DNA of 64,000 nt from Bacteroidota bacterium (GTDB lineage Bacteria; Bacteroidota; Bacteroidia; Flavobacteriales; Flavobacteriaceae), in the NCBI GenBank assembly GCA_029557895.1, contig JAKQHT010000020.1, positions 1-64,000 of the forward strand. The letters are read 5' to 3'. This document shows, piece by piece, positions 36,101-44,913 of the stretch. The translations under genes were made by a program, and so were the position numbers. Positions within the stretch are counted from its first letter, which is position 1, and each line of letters opens with the position of its first letter. The notes below the pieces were generated by a model. The model did not search any database. It saw only the letters and a program-made list of their open reading frames with translations, and was not told where the DNA came from.

Positions 36101-38616
36101 TTTATAATAACGGTAGGAGCACTCCTGTCAACTCCAATTTTACTATCAATTTGAACAATGTAAATCTTCTCAACGGAAATACATACGTCCTTGCTATTGG
36201 TGCCAACGATAATCAATGTCCAACAGAACACAATCTTTCGGTATTAGCCGATCAACAATACAGTTATTCCGGCGTGAGCCTTAATTTTTCAAATAACAAC
36301 GATAATTCAAAAGGCCACGATCATTTAAGACTATACAATGGCGCAACCCATATAGACTCTTGGGGTGTTTATGAAGACGAAACATGGGCTACTACCTTGA
36401 ATTTGGGCGGTAAAGGCGCAAACTTTATACGAAGAAATGATGTAACTGCACCAAACACAACTTTTACCAATGCCGATTGGGTCGTACAAGATTGGGGCAA
36501 TACCTGTGCAGATTTGGACTATTCAGATATTGGCTCTTTTGATTTTCTGTCAGGCTCACTTCCAATAGTTAGTGCCTTGAACCCTCCAATGTCGAACTGC
36601 ACAACGACTTCACTATCAATAACCGCTTCTGAAGGCCATGTAGGCGGCAATACCCTTGTTTACCAATGGTATTACAACGCACCGGGCGAAACGGGCTGGA
36701 CTGCTGTACCCGATAATGCCATCTATGATGATGTTAATACCGACACACTTCAGATCTTGGATTTCACCGGTTTGTACGACTACCAGTTTTACTGTGAGGT
36801 AAGGGAAAACGATGCAACTTGTTTTGTAGCCAGCAACGCCATAAAAATCCAAACCAAAACTTGGCTCGGCACCACATCCGATTGGTACGATGCAGCAAAC
36901 TGGAAACCTACTGGCGTCCCGACAGACAATGATTTTGTGGTCATTGGCAGTACAGGAGTAGCACCTGTACTTGTCGGAACCGGCTATATCCCTTTGCCTC
37001 CACCTCCGGCGTCTGCCAAATCGATTGCGGTACAAAGTGGCGCAACATTAACCATACCTTCAGACAGACACTTGGTTGTTGAAGATTGTGTCGTCAACTT
37101 TGGCTCTATTAATCTGGAAAACACAGCAAGCCTTGTACAGATCAACGAAACCAACAACAACAGTGGCAACGGCAGTTTTACGATGGATCGTACCGTTACC
37201 AATATTTTTGCCAACAATTACATCTATTGGTCATCGCCTATTGAAGGTTTTGATATTGCTTCGCCAGCTTTACCGGGGTCATCCGCACATCGCTACCACT
37301 GGGATCCTTTGGCAACCAATGACAACGGTACCCATGGCAACTGGGAGACCGCAACAGGGTCTATGGCCCGAGGTAAAGGTTACATCGTAAGAGTTCCGGG
37401 AGCTGCTGCAAACCTAACAGCAACCTTTACGGGCGGCATCAATATTGGTACCCCTTTTAATGGCACTTTTACCATTGCACTTGCAAAAGGAACCAATAAC
37501 ACAGACCCAATAGACAACCTCTGGAACTTATTGGGCAACCCATATCCGTCGGCAATTTCGGCAGATACATTTATCAGTGTCAATGCCGGTGTCCTCGATG
37601 AAGATCCGGGTACAACACCACCTGTTGTCGGCACTGTCTATTTATGGCAGCATGAAGATGTGCTAAATGCAACAAATACCGACCCATTCTATCAGGATTT
37701 TGATTTAAATTATTATGCCAATAACTATGTAATCTATAACTATACGGGCGCCACCCCTCCTGAATTTAACGGCAATATTGCATCGGGGCAGGCATTTTTT
37801 GTACTTATGGAAGAAAGTCTTCCAAGTGCATCGGTAACCTTTACCAACGCCATGCGCCATGATGCTTACATGCCACATGAGAACAACCAGTTTTTGAGGA
37901 CCGCTCCCGATCAAGAATCGTCCAACGCCCTTGAGCGCCACAGGATATGGATGGATCTGGTAGCACCAAACAACACTTCATCGACCATTTTGATTGGCTA
38001 TGTAACGGATGCAACCAACGAGCGTGACCGCCTGTTTGACGGCTACGAAACCAGTTCAACAGGGCTTGGTTTCTACTCCTTGGTAGATGATCGCCATATG
38101 GGCATACAGGGACGGGCCTTACCGTTTAAGGACACAGACTTGGTGCCACTGGGCATAAGGCTTGACCAAACGGGCACCTTTACCATTGCCATCCACAAAT
38201 TGGACGGACTGTTTGCCGACGGCCAGAACATCTATCTGGAAGACATATATACCAATACCATCCACGATATGCGGGCTGCGCCTTATACCTTTACATCGGA
38301 TAGTGGCACGTATAACGACCGTTTTGTCTTAAAGTACACCAACTCGCTCTTAAACATTGACGATGCTACTTTGACAGCCAATGACCTTATCATTTTTGAG
38401 ATGGGTAACGGCAATGTCAAGTTCAGCGTTGGGCAAGACCACACCATCAAGACTGTAGAGATTTTCGATATGTTGGGCAGAAGGCTATATAACTTAAACG
38501 GTCAGCACAGTGTCGAGATTTATGATCTTTCGCAATTGAGCCAAGCGGCTTACCTTGCCAAAGTGACTTTGGGCAATGGCCAGACCATCAGCAAACGTGC
38601 AGTGATGAGGAAGTGA
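33157..38616 (+). CDS. Large mosaic T9SS-secreted surface protein
   Basis: 1819 residues from the ATG at 33157. Signal segment to residue 47, then a MAM-like sandwich (about 48-197), an InlB-type Listeria-Bacteroides repeat (NYNANGGTGAPSD, ~200-285), two ~105-residue repeats sharing YYYASRF (~285-400 and ~420-535), a lamin-tail domain (DVVITEIMYNP, ~560-715), an abnormal-spindle-like sandwich (~735-850), an IPT/TIG-like segment, a second lamin-tail-like domain (~950-1130), an Ig-like segment and a T9SS type A tail (TVEIFDMLGRRLY...ISKRAVMRK). Likely an adhesin or surface enzyme scaffold; no catalytic motif seen. The first ~450 bp of the mature part are visibly more A+T-rich than the rest, suggesting domain shuffling. 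Confidence 0.88.
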   Translation: MHPYYPLNALKVLSHTSVRTAQTFFKPFVSHMLFVLLLLSGTLSWGQYSTGFEDVTIGGYAGGTFTTSTIQWSYLEVTNGNQANDYRVGTRSARFRNRTGSHITMNQNKTNGIGEISFNYRRYGTDSGQQQYRVDYSTDNGTNWILIGTFTPSNETVTTFSQTVNVAGAIRVRVIENTTPGGTGNSRWNLDELVITDYTTPTYNVNYNANGGTGAPSDPNSPYTSGATVTVLGPGSMTRAFYNFVNWNTAANGSGTPYDPGDTFSMPGNNVTLRAQWAAITDAVDWCNVQWPGTGNSNQCNEYNVYAQVYEAGLTDVTNGQAPGITAWIGYSTANTDPSGGGWTWVAATFNVEAGNNDEYMADLGAHLNAAGTYYYASRFQLNGGPYRYGGYNINPGNIALWDGVDNINGTVNVVNEQANFCNIDYPKTATIIAGDNHTVYAQIYEPGITDAPGQGGGIEAEIGYNTIGIDYEPWEATGWTWLPATYDSDANGIQNDQYAATFVALPADTYYYASRFRIHCNEWSYGGIQSDNVGNFWTTGTFNNGTLTVNNPPLADVVITEIMYNPTGNDDEWIEICNVSGSTQNLSGYIVRTDVPYDFTFPIGSFIADGQCITVSLGSNSDGTYNNPCPFTPDYGIGASTNNTNHLLNSAGDHSVQLLAPDGITIADSVVYNRNDGGNNNDATLHVIDIGLDNSNTSTNWQQVFYGGTPGINFLVSPCSPMVPKIDVERNTYASIPNGANPNTGHNTIWAATNVGDPVSKTFYVRNEGFAPLTIDSMTSSNPTDFTLDDIPASFPHVLAPGAYIEFLIVFNPSSTIPVTKNATITIESDDADENPYTFGVRGTAGCELTTGNLFPASGPVGTEISITTNEVRNLTGATATLSGVPLTILSSSSNLLVVQVPDTVTTGGALIVSLTNGCDFTSAFTLIDSAVLGCEGTGGANASDIFISQVTDSGNDSVTLIELYNGTGGTINLNNYSISLYNNGRSTPVNSNFTINLNNVNLLNGNTYVLAIGANDNQCPTEHNLSVLADQQYSYSGVSLNFSNNNDNSKGHDHLRLYNGATHIDSWGVYEDETWATTLNLGGKGANFIRRNDVTAPNTTFTNADWVVQDWGNTCADLDYSDIGSFDFLSGSLPIVSALNPPMSNCTTTSLSITASEGHVGGNTLVYQWYYNAPGETGWTAVPDNAIYDDVNTDTLQILDFTGLYDYQFYCEVRENDATCFVASNAIKIQTKTWLGTTSDWYDAANWKPTGVPTDNDFVVIGSTGVAPVLVGTGYIPLPPPPASAKSIAVQSGATLTIPSDRHLVVEDCVVNFGSINLENTASLVQINETNNNSGNGSFTMDRTVTNIFANNYIYWSSPIEGFDIASPALPGSSAHRYHWDPLATNDNGTHGNWETATGSMARGKGYIVRVPGAAANLTATFTGGINIGTPFNGTFTIALAKGTNNTDPIDNLWNLLGNPYPSAISADTFISVNAGVLDEDPGTTPPVVGTVYLWQHEDVLNATNTDPFYQDFDLNYYANNYVIYNYTGATPPEFNGNIASGQAFFVLMEESLPSASVTFTNAMRHDAYMPHENNQFLRTAPDQESSNALERHRIWMDLVAPNNTSSTILIGYVTDATNERDRLFDGYETSSTGLGFYSLVDDRHMGIQGRALPFKDTDLVPLGIRLDQTGTFTIAIHKLDGLFADGQNIYLEDIYTNTIHDMRAAPYTFTSDSGTYNDRFVLKYTNSLLNIDDATLTANDLIIFEMGNGNVKFSVGQDHTIKTVEIFDMLGRRLYNLNGQHSVEIYDLSQLSQAAYLAKVTLGNGQTISKRAVMRK

Positions 38617-38665
38617 GTAGAGGTTAGCAGGTAGTGGGTGGAAAATTAGAATAGGCATAAACCCA

Positions 38666-39410
38666 CTTGTCACGCGGAGCCTGTCGAAGCGCAACCAAAG
38701 CACTATCAAACCTATCTTGTCACGCCGAGCCTGTCGAAGCGCAACCAAAGTACCATCAAACCTAACTTGTCACGCTGAGCCTGTCGAAGCGTAACCAAAG
38801 TACCAACAAACCTATCTTGTCACGCTGAGCCTGTCGAAGCGTCTTGTACTATAGACGACGCCCTACGGATGCCCTATGGATACCCTATGAAACAACTAAA
38901 GGGAAGCTACCCGACACCGTTGTACTGTGCCAATTTTGATTCTTGTTTCATGGTTTTGGGATTCAGTCTTCGACAGGCTCAGACTGACAAAATCCTGTAC
39001 CTGTCACGCTGAGCCTGTCGAAGCGTAACCAAAGTACCAACAAACCTATCTTGTCACGCGGAGCCTGTCGAAGCGCAACCAAAGTACAATCAAACCTATC
39101 TTGTCACGCTGAGCCTGTCGAAGCGCAACTCAAGTACCATCAAACCTATCTTGTCACGCTGAGCCTGTCGAAGCGTAACCAAAGTACCATCAAACCTATC
39201 TTGTCACGCTGAGCCTGTCGAAGCGTCTTGTACTATAGACGACGCCCTACGGATGCCCTATGGATATCCTATGAAACAACTAAAGGGAAGCTACCCGACA
39301 CCGTTGTACTGTGCCAATTTTGATTCTTGTTTCATGGTTTTGGGATTCAGTCTTCGACAGGCTCAGACTGACAAAATCCTGTACCTGTCACGTTGAACCA
39401 CCTGCCATGA
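38666..39410. repeat. Nested repeats: 50-bp tandem units inside a 384-bp duplication
   Basis: Units containing TGTCACGCTGAGCCTGTCGA recur every 50 bp, starting at 38666, 38716, 38766, 38816 and at 39000, 39050, 39100, 39150, 39200, with a last partial at 39384. The whole block from 38666 to 39026 is repeated with an offset of exactly 384 bp. Each block also carries an inverted copy of the core (CTTCGACAGGCTCAGACTGA, near 38969 and 39353). The core is of the dispersed intergenic REP-like type seen in flavobacteria. No gene lies in the 820 bp between the T9SS gene and tilS. Confidence 0.85.
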
Positions 39411-39439
39411 ACTTGCCGAATGGTGAGGGTGGCTTTACT

Positions 39440-40750
39440 TTAGTGGGCTTTTATCTGCACGATAGCTTTTGTGCTTGGCGTAACCTTAAACCGTTCATCG
39501 GCTCGCATCCCCACTACCCAAACGACAGCATTGTTGGAACACAACACCCAAACGTTTTCTTTATCAATGAGCGAAAGCTTTTCGTCTTTGAAATACTTGC
39601 TCAACTTCTTTTTTCCCACCATCCCTATTGGATAAAACACGTCGCCCTGCTCCCACTTTCTGATGGTCAACGGATAGTGAAGTTTGTCTTTGTCCACAAA
39701 AATACTGTGGACACTTTTCTCCAAAACAGCATTGACCTCTCCAAACACCATGGTGCCAAATGGCGTTGTAACCGAAGTATCGCTATCAGAAATGTTGATT
39801 GCCGTTGAAGTTTCTTTCGAGATTATTTCTGCAAGCAGTAAATGGGTCCTGTCTTTCAACAACCGATGCGTTTCAGAAAACACCTGTTTTCCCGATTGTG
39901 CAGTGAGCAACCCAGCAACATCATCCCAATTGGTAAAATTAAATTCTTTGAGCAATTGGTAGAGATAGATTTTTGGATCTGAAAGTTTTTGCAGTTTTTT
40001 GATGTTCAATTTAATTACCTCACCGTCAACGGTCACCACTTTTTTTTGCACCCTTACCATTGCATCTTCAATGATTTGACGGGAATAATGAAGATTTTGA
40101 ACCGTAGTAGAAACACTGTGCAACAATTGTGGATGTATTGATTTCAATCGGGGTATTACTTCGTGGCGCAACCGGTTTCGCAAGTATTTATTGGTTAGGT
40201 TGCTGCTGTCTTCGCGCCAATGCAAATGGTTTTCTTTAGCATAATTTTCAATGGCTTCCCTCGAAAATGGCAACAAAGGCCGCACAATATTAAAATTCAC
40301 TTCCGGAATGCCTGTCAGGCCATCCAATCCCGTGCCCCGTGTCAAATTGATCAATATGGTTTCGAGAGAATCGTCGGCATGGTGCGCCGTAAGTATGTAA
40401 TCAAAATCCAACTGTTGCGCCAAAGTAGAAAACCAATTATACCGCAACTCGCGTGCTGCTACCTGTGTGGATAATTTATGGGTTTTAGCATGATTTTCGG
40501 TATCAAAATTTTCGATAAATACATCCAGATGCCAATCTTCGGCTAATTGGAGCACAAAATCCTCATCGGCATTGCTTTCATCGCCGCGCAGGTTAAAATT
40601 GCAATGCGCCAAACTGATATTGAGCTTTGCCTGCATGCACAAATGTGCCAGCACCACACTATCAATGCCGCCCGAAACAGCAATTAGTAACTTGCTGTTG
40701 CTCAAAAAAGGCAAATTTTCAGCAATATGGTTTCTGAATTTGGTTTTCAT
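39440..40750 (-). CDS. tilS: tRNA(Ile)-lysidine synthetase
   Basis: 436 residues. It attaches lysine to C34 of the AUA-reading tRNA-Ile, an essential decoding step. The PP-loop SGGIDSVV lies at about 26-33, with LAHCNFNLRGDESNADE, ILTAHHADDSLETILINLTRGTG and NKYLRNRLRHEVIP following. A C-terminal substrate-binding domain ends the protein. Its promoter side faces 180 bp of REP-like intergenic DNA before pabB on the same strand. Confidence 0.94.
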   Translation of the reverse strand: MKTKFRNHIAENLPFLSNSKLLIAVSGGIDSVVLAHLCMQAKLNISLAHCNFNLRGDESNADEDFVLQLAEDWHLDVFIENFDTENHAKTHKLSTQVAARELRYNWFSTLAQQLDFDYILTAHHADDSLETILINLTRGTGLDGLTGIPEVNFNIVRPLLPFSREAIENYAKENHLHWREDSSNLTNKYLRNRLRHEVIPRLKSIHPQLLHSVSTTVQNLHYSRQIIEDAMVRVQKKVVTVDGEVIKLNIKKLQKLSDPKIYLYQLLKEFNFTNWDDVAGLLTAQSGKQVFSETHRLLKDRTHLLLAEIISKETSTAINISDSDTSVTTPFGTMVFGEVNAVLEKSVHSIFVDKDKLHYPLTIRKWEQGDVFYPIGMVGKKKLSKYFKDEKLSLIDKENVWVLCSNNAVVWVVGMRADERFKVTPSTKAIVQIKAH

Positions 40751-40931
40751 GGTCCAAATATACGATTTAAGTATTGAGTAGTGGGCAGTGAGATCTGTAT
40801 TGGGTCAAATCCCGATCGACCCTAAAACGAGTTCGGGGCGACACGTTATTGGGATTGGGTGACAGGTGCGGGAAAATTGAGGCTGGTTGTGTGCAGCAGG
40901 TTTACTTAATTGGGAATGTGGGATTCCGCAC

Positions 40932-42227
40932 CTACCTTTCCAACACTTCCCGCATTGCTTTGGCTTTTATCAAACACTCTTCATACTCGCTATGCGGATT
41001 GCTTTTTGCCGTTATGGCACCTCCCACAGAGTATGACACATACTGCCGTTCTGCATTGTACAGTATGGTTCGTATGACCACATTAAAATCAAAATCGCCT
41101 TTGGGTGAAAAATATCCGATGGCACCCGAATACAGTCCACGCTTGGCATCTTCGAGTTGTTCAATAATTTTCATGGCCGATATTTTGGGAGCACCCGTCA
41201 TACTTCCCATAGGAAAAGTTGTTCGGATGACATCAACCGGATGCGTGCCATTTGCTACGCGCGACTTGACAGTAGAAATCATTTGGTGAACCTGTTCAAA
41301 AGTATGTACTTTGCAGAGTTCTTCCACCTCCACACTACCCTTGGCAGCAGTTCTTGACAGGTCGTTGCGTACCAAATCCACGATCATGATATTTTCGCTT
41401 CGGTCTTTTTCGCTCTTTTCCAAACGCTTTCTCAATGCTTGGTCCTCCACAATATTGTCCGATCGTTTGGCCGTACCCTTTATGGGCTGCGAAATTACAG
41501 TATGTCCAATTTTTTTCAGGTAACGTTCGGGCGAGGCGGACATAGCATAGCAACCACCCGATCTGAAATAGGCCGAAAATGGTGTTCTCGAAATCCTATT
41601 GAGCCATATATATGTATCACAGGGATTGATGGTGACGCCAGAAGCATAAAACTCTTGGCAGAGATTGGCCTCGTAGATGTCGCCCCGGTATATGTGCGCT
41701 AACATATCACTGAACTTCTCAAAATAACGATCTTTGGAAGTACGCAGCTTGATTTTAATTTTTTCTTGGGGCAACGACGGCACTTTGTCAAGAAACAATT
41801 CGTTGATTTCCTTTAAATCACCATCGCGTTCGTGCGCTACGCTATCGAGATAACAGATCTGGACCTTACCTTCTTTGATTAAAAAAAGTTTTTTTGGCTG
41901 AAAAAAGAACAAATCCGGAAAATCGAGTCCGTCAAAATTGTTTGAAGACAGTTTTTCAATATCATTTTTAAGATCGTAAGACAAATAGCCAAACGCCCAA
42001 TCGTTGATGGTATCGAGGTATTCTTTTAGTTTGTCAAACGCTTGGCGGTGATCGGTCTTCAAACTCGAATAGGCATCCACGGCCAAAACAGCATCATAAC
42101 CGCCAAACCTATCGTCGTGCCTGTTAGAATCGAGCCAAACGACCGTTTCAAAGCGACGGCTCCATTGCAACAATCGGTCTTTAAATTCGCCAATCTGCCT
42201 TATTTTATGTACGGTTTTTGTTCTCAA
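40932..42227 (-). CDS. pabB: Aminodeoxychorismate synthase component I
   Basis: 431 residues from a TTG at 42227 (RTKTVHKIRQIGEFKDRLLQW follows). It belongs to the chorismate-binding family. Motifs are YRGDIYEANLCQEF, ISQPIKGTAKR, MIVDLVRNDLSR, TFPMGSMTGAPKISAMKIIE and YSGAIGYFSPKGDFDFNVVIRT. Most likely makes 4-amino-4-deoxychorismate for folate; an anthranilate synthase role is less likely as no trp genes are near. The frame is open to 42407, but the extension overlaps the -7 box TACCTTTG (42245-42252) and does not look like the family, so the TTG start is preferred. Confidence 0.85.
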   Translation of the reverse strand: MRTKTVHKIRQIGEFKDRLLQWSRRFETVVWLDSNRHDDRFGGYDAVLAVDAYSSLKTDHRQAFDKLKEYLDTINDWAFGYLSYDLKNDIEKLSSNNFDGLDFPDLFFFQPKKLFLIKEGKVQICYLDSVAHERDGDLKEINELFLDKVPSLPQEKIKIKLRTSKDRYFEKFSDMLAHIYRGDIYEANLCQEFYASGVTINPCDTYIWLNRISRTPFSAYFRSGGCYAMSASPERYLKKIGHTVISQPIKGTAKRSDNIVEDQALRKRLEKSEKDRSENIMIVDLVRNDLSRTAAKGSVEVEELCKVHTFEQVHQMISTVKSRVANGTHPVDVIRTTFPMGSMTGAPKISAMKIIEQLEDAKRGLYSGAIGYFSPKGDFDFNVVIRTILYNAERQYVSYSVGGAITAKSNPHSEYEECLIKAKAMREVLER

Positions 42228-42244
42228 TACAATATGAATTGCCC

Positions 42245-42252
42245 AAAGGTAG
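42245..42252 (-). promoter_or_regulatory. pabB -7 promoter element
   Basis: Minus strand TACCTTTG matches TAnnTTTG, about 17 bp before the proposed TTG start. It favours the short form of the protein. Confidence 0.4.
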
Positions 42253-42416
42253 TGAGATTCCCAAAAAAAACGATGGCAATAACGATCATAAAGCCAAATA
42301 TAGACAGGTAACCCCACACTGACCGGCGATGCACAAAAGGTCATCCATCGAAATGATGTAGCATCATTTGGATTAAGCAAAATTTTAGTGGTAATTTTGT
42401 CGCTCAAACCAAAACC

Positions 42417-43763
42417 GTGAGTTTTAGAGAATTAAATTTAAACACCGCACTTTACAACGCCCTTGATGACCTTGGGCTGGAACATCCTACAGCGATACAA
42501 GAACAGGCATTAGGCATGATTGCCTCCGGAAGGGACGTCGTTGGGATAGCACAGACGGGTACGGGAAAGACCTTTGCCTACCTCCTGCCCATCTTGAGAG
42601 ACCTGAAATTTTCCAAGCAACAAAATCCACGCGTGCTGATTTTGGCGCCCACAAGGGAACTTGTTGTGCAACTGGTAGAAGAAACCGAAAAACTTTCAAA
42701 ATATACAGACACGCGCATTTTGGGTGTTTATGGTGGCGTGAACATCAACCAGCACAAACTGGCAGTCAGTGAGGGCGTGGATATCCTTGTGGCCACTCCA
42801 GGGCGCGTGTTCGACCTTGCAGCAAGCCATGTTTTGCAACTGAAATCATTGCAAAAATTGGTGATCGACGAGGTGGATGTAATGCTCGATCTGGGGTTCA
42901 GGCCACAGTTGCTCAATCTTTTTGACATCATCCCCGAACGGCGTCAGAATATTATGTTTTCTGCAACCATGACCGAAGATGTGGACGAACTCATCGACAG
43001 TTTTTTTGTAAATCCGGAGCGCATTACCGTAGCGGTATCCGGTACGCCACTCGACAATATCACGCAGGTACAATATGATGTGCCTAATTTTTATACCAAG
43101 GTAAACTTGCTCAAATTCCTTTTGGGCGATGAGGAAACTTTCAACAAGGTCATCGTCTTTGTTTCGAATAAGAAAATGGCCGACCGCCTGTTCGACAATC
43201 TGGAAACAACTTTTGTAGACCAGGTATGTGTCATCCATTCAAACAAAACACAAAATTACCGTTTGAGGAGCATCGAGCAGTTTGCGAGCGGGGTACACCG
43301 TATCCTTGTGGCGACCGATGTGATGGCCCGTGGCCTGGACATCGAACAGGTAAGCCATGTCATCAACTTTGATACACCCCATTATCCTGAAAACTATATG
43401 CACCGCATAGGCAGGACCGGTAGGGCGGCACAAAAAGGCAATGCCATACTGTTTTCTGTCCCAGCCGAAAAAGACTATGTGCTGGCAATCGAAGCATTGA
43501 TGCAAATGGCAATTCCACAACTGGAATTCCCTTCAAACGTTACTGTTTCAAAGGAACTTATAGAAGAAGAACGCCCACAAAACAAGGAAAGGCACAACCC
43601 CATAAAACGGAATAAGGATGACTTTGGGGCGGCGTTCCACGAAAAAAAGGACAAGAACAAAAAAGTGAACAAAGGCGGTTCGTACCGTTTCAAAATAGCC
43701 GCCAAATACAAAAAGCCAAAGACACGAGGCGACAAAAACCAGAACAGAAAGAAAAAAAATTAA
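42417..43763 (+). CDS. DEAD-box-family RNA helicase with DEVD motif
   Basis: 448 residues with a GTG start, divergent from pabB. Q motif [45 protein letters not shown], motif II DEVD in place of DEAD, SATMT, ATDVMARGLDIEQ and [11 protein letters not shown]. The last ~65 residues are very Lys/Arg/Asn-rich, an RNA-binding tail. The Ala-to-Val change keeps both acidic residues, so ATPase activity is expected. Likely ribosome assembly or RNA turnover in the cold; not specific from sequence. Confidence 0.9.
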   Translation: MSFRELNLNTALYNALDDLGLEHPTAIQEQALGMIASGRDVVGIAQTGTGKTFAYLLPILRDLKFSKQQNPRVLILAPTRELVVQLVEETEKLSKYTDTRILGVYGGVNINQHKLAVSEGVDILVATPGRVFDLAASHVLQLKSLQKLVIDEVDVMLDLGFRPQLLNLFDIIPERRQNIMFSATMTEDVDELIDSFFVNPERITVAVSGTPLDNITQVQYDVPNFYTKVNLLKFLLGDEETFNKVIVFVSNKKMADRLFDNLETTFVDQVCVIHSNKTQNYRLRSIEQFASGVHRILVATDVMARGLDIEQVSHVINFDTPHYPENYMHRIGRTGRAAQKGNAILFSVPAEKDYVLAIEALMQMAIPQLEFPSNVTVSKELIEEERPQNKERHNPIKRNKDDFGAAFHEKKDKNKKVNKGGSYRFKIAAKYKKPKTRGDKNQNRKKKN

Positions 43764-43784
43764 ATCTGTGTTAAGCCCCATCAA

Positions 43785-43819
43785 AGTAAAAACCCTTTTT
43801 GGCAAATGCCAAAAAGGGT
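43785..43819 (-). terminator. Intrinsic terminator of the MscS-type channel gene
   Basis: ACCCTTTTTGGCA (43792-43804) pairs with TGCCAAAAAGGGT (43807-43819), a 13-bp stem. On the minus strand it is followed by a T-run, so it ends leftward transcription from the gene stopping at 43869. Confidence 0.7.
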
Positions 43820-43868
43820 GCGCAGAGTGCCAAAACATCAAGATGATTTAGCCAAAATCATTAAAGCC

Positions 43869-44708
43869 CTAACCCAAAGGCTCTTCTTGAATTATTATTT
43901 CGCTCTCTACAATATTTTTGATGGGGATAACCAGTTTTCCTTTTGAAGTTTTGATAGTCATCGAAATACTGTCGATACTGTCTATGGTACCTACAGTGCC
44001 ATTATATTCAATTTTTTGCCCTGCTTCATACGTTTTTCTCACATAAAACGTGCGAAAAAGGTCTGACGCAACACTTTGCGCTCCAAAACCAATAGCGATT
44101 GCAAAGGCCAACAGTAAAGCCCCAAAAATCAGTGTGAGGTTACTGGTGATTATTTGAGTATCAATACCGGCCTGGTTAGCCGCGGTAATCGTCGCAAAGA
44201 TAAAGATTACCAAAAACAGGATCTGGCTGAAGATATTACCTCCCGAAAGGTCAAGGGAATCAAAAAAAGATTTGGTTGATTTTTTGACAAAATTGGCAAG
44301 CAACAAGCCCAACACGAAGATGACAAGTCCTGAAAAAAGTTGAGGGATAAAGCCCAAAAGATTGGTAATTTCTGTAGAGATAATGGTGAGGTTCAAAATA
44401 TCAGAGGCAATTACCAAAAAGATGATGAACATAGTCCATTTGATAAACCCGAGCAATATCTTGACAAAATCGATCTTTAGTTTCTTGCTGCCAATCAGTT
44501 CGACTTCATTGATCCTGTTGATCATCTCATCGAGCTTGGTAATTTTTAAGGCTTTTTTGACGACAAAAATTATAATTTTTGTCAACAACCAACCTATGAA
44601 CAGTACCACTATGGCACCAATGATGTTGGGGATGGCCTTACCAATCTCTGTTCCCATTGCACCGAGAGAGTCGAGCCCGAGTGTTTTCCATTTAGAAAAG
44701 TTTTCCAT
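43869..44708 (-). CDS. MscS-family mechanosensitive ion channel
   Basis: 279 residues with about five membrane helices. Conserved TM-helix repeats (IPNIIGAIVVLFIGWLLTK and FIPQLFSGLVIFVLGLLLA) precede a pore helix AFAIAIGFGAQSVASDLF and a short beta domain (YEAGQKIEYNGTVGTIDSI). This is the Bacteroidota type of small-conductance channel that opens when the membrane is stretched. It follows a small conserved gene and an ECF-type sigma factor gene on the same strand. Confidence 0.87.
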   Translation of the reverse strand: MENFSKWKTLGLDSLGAMGTEIGKAIPNIIGAIVVLFIGWLLTKIIIFVVKKALKITKLDEMINRINEVELIGSKKLKIDFVKILLGFIKWTMFIIFLVIASDILNLTIISTEITNLLGFIPQLFSGLVIFVLGLLLANFVKKSTKSFFDSLDLSGGNIFSQILFLVIFIFATITAANQAGIDTQIITSNLTLIFGALLLAFAIAIGFGAQSVASDLFRTFYVRKTYEAGQKIEYNGTVGTIDSIDSISMTIKTSKGKLVIPIKNIVESEIIIQEEPLG

Positions 44709-44739
44709 TATTGAGTTTAATTAAGGGTATTAGGGTAAT

Positions 44740-44913
44740 TTATTGCTTTCTGTTTTTGATGGTTGTTTCTATGACATTGCCCATATTTATTGAAAAGAGG
44801 CCAGCCACCTCCATGAGCAATTTTGCCATGGCAATATCGTTCATCACTTTTGCCTTGAGCTCCGGCGGCACGGGTTTCAAGGGTTTGTCTATTTTTCTAA
44901 ACGGGTTCTCCAT
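44740..44913 (-). CDS. Small conserved protein downstream of sigma factor
   Basis: 57 residues from the ATG at 44913 (MENPFRKIDKPLKPVPPELKA), overlapping the end of the sigma-factor gene by 17 bp. It has a Pro-rich start followed by a predicted amphipathic helix (VMNDIAMAKLLMEVAGLF). The overlap suggests translational coupling and perhaps a role tied to the sigma factor. No known domain recognised. A start further upstream (44943) is possible but less likely. Confidence 0.6.
   Translation of the reverse strand: MENPFRKIDKPLKPVPPELKAKVMNDIAMAKLLMEVAGLFSINMGNVIETTIKNRKQ

Noticed and set aside
38666..39410. CRISPR array from the 50-bp periodic repeats
   Set aside because: The whole unit is repeated rather than a repeat with unique spacers, and the block is duplicated as a whole.
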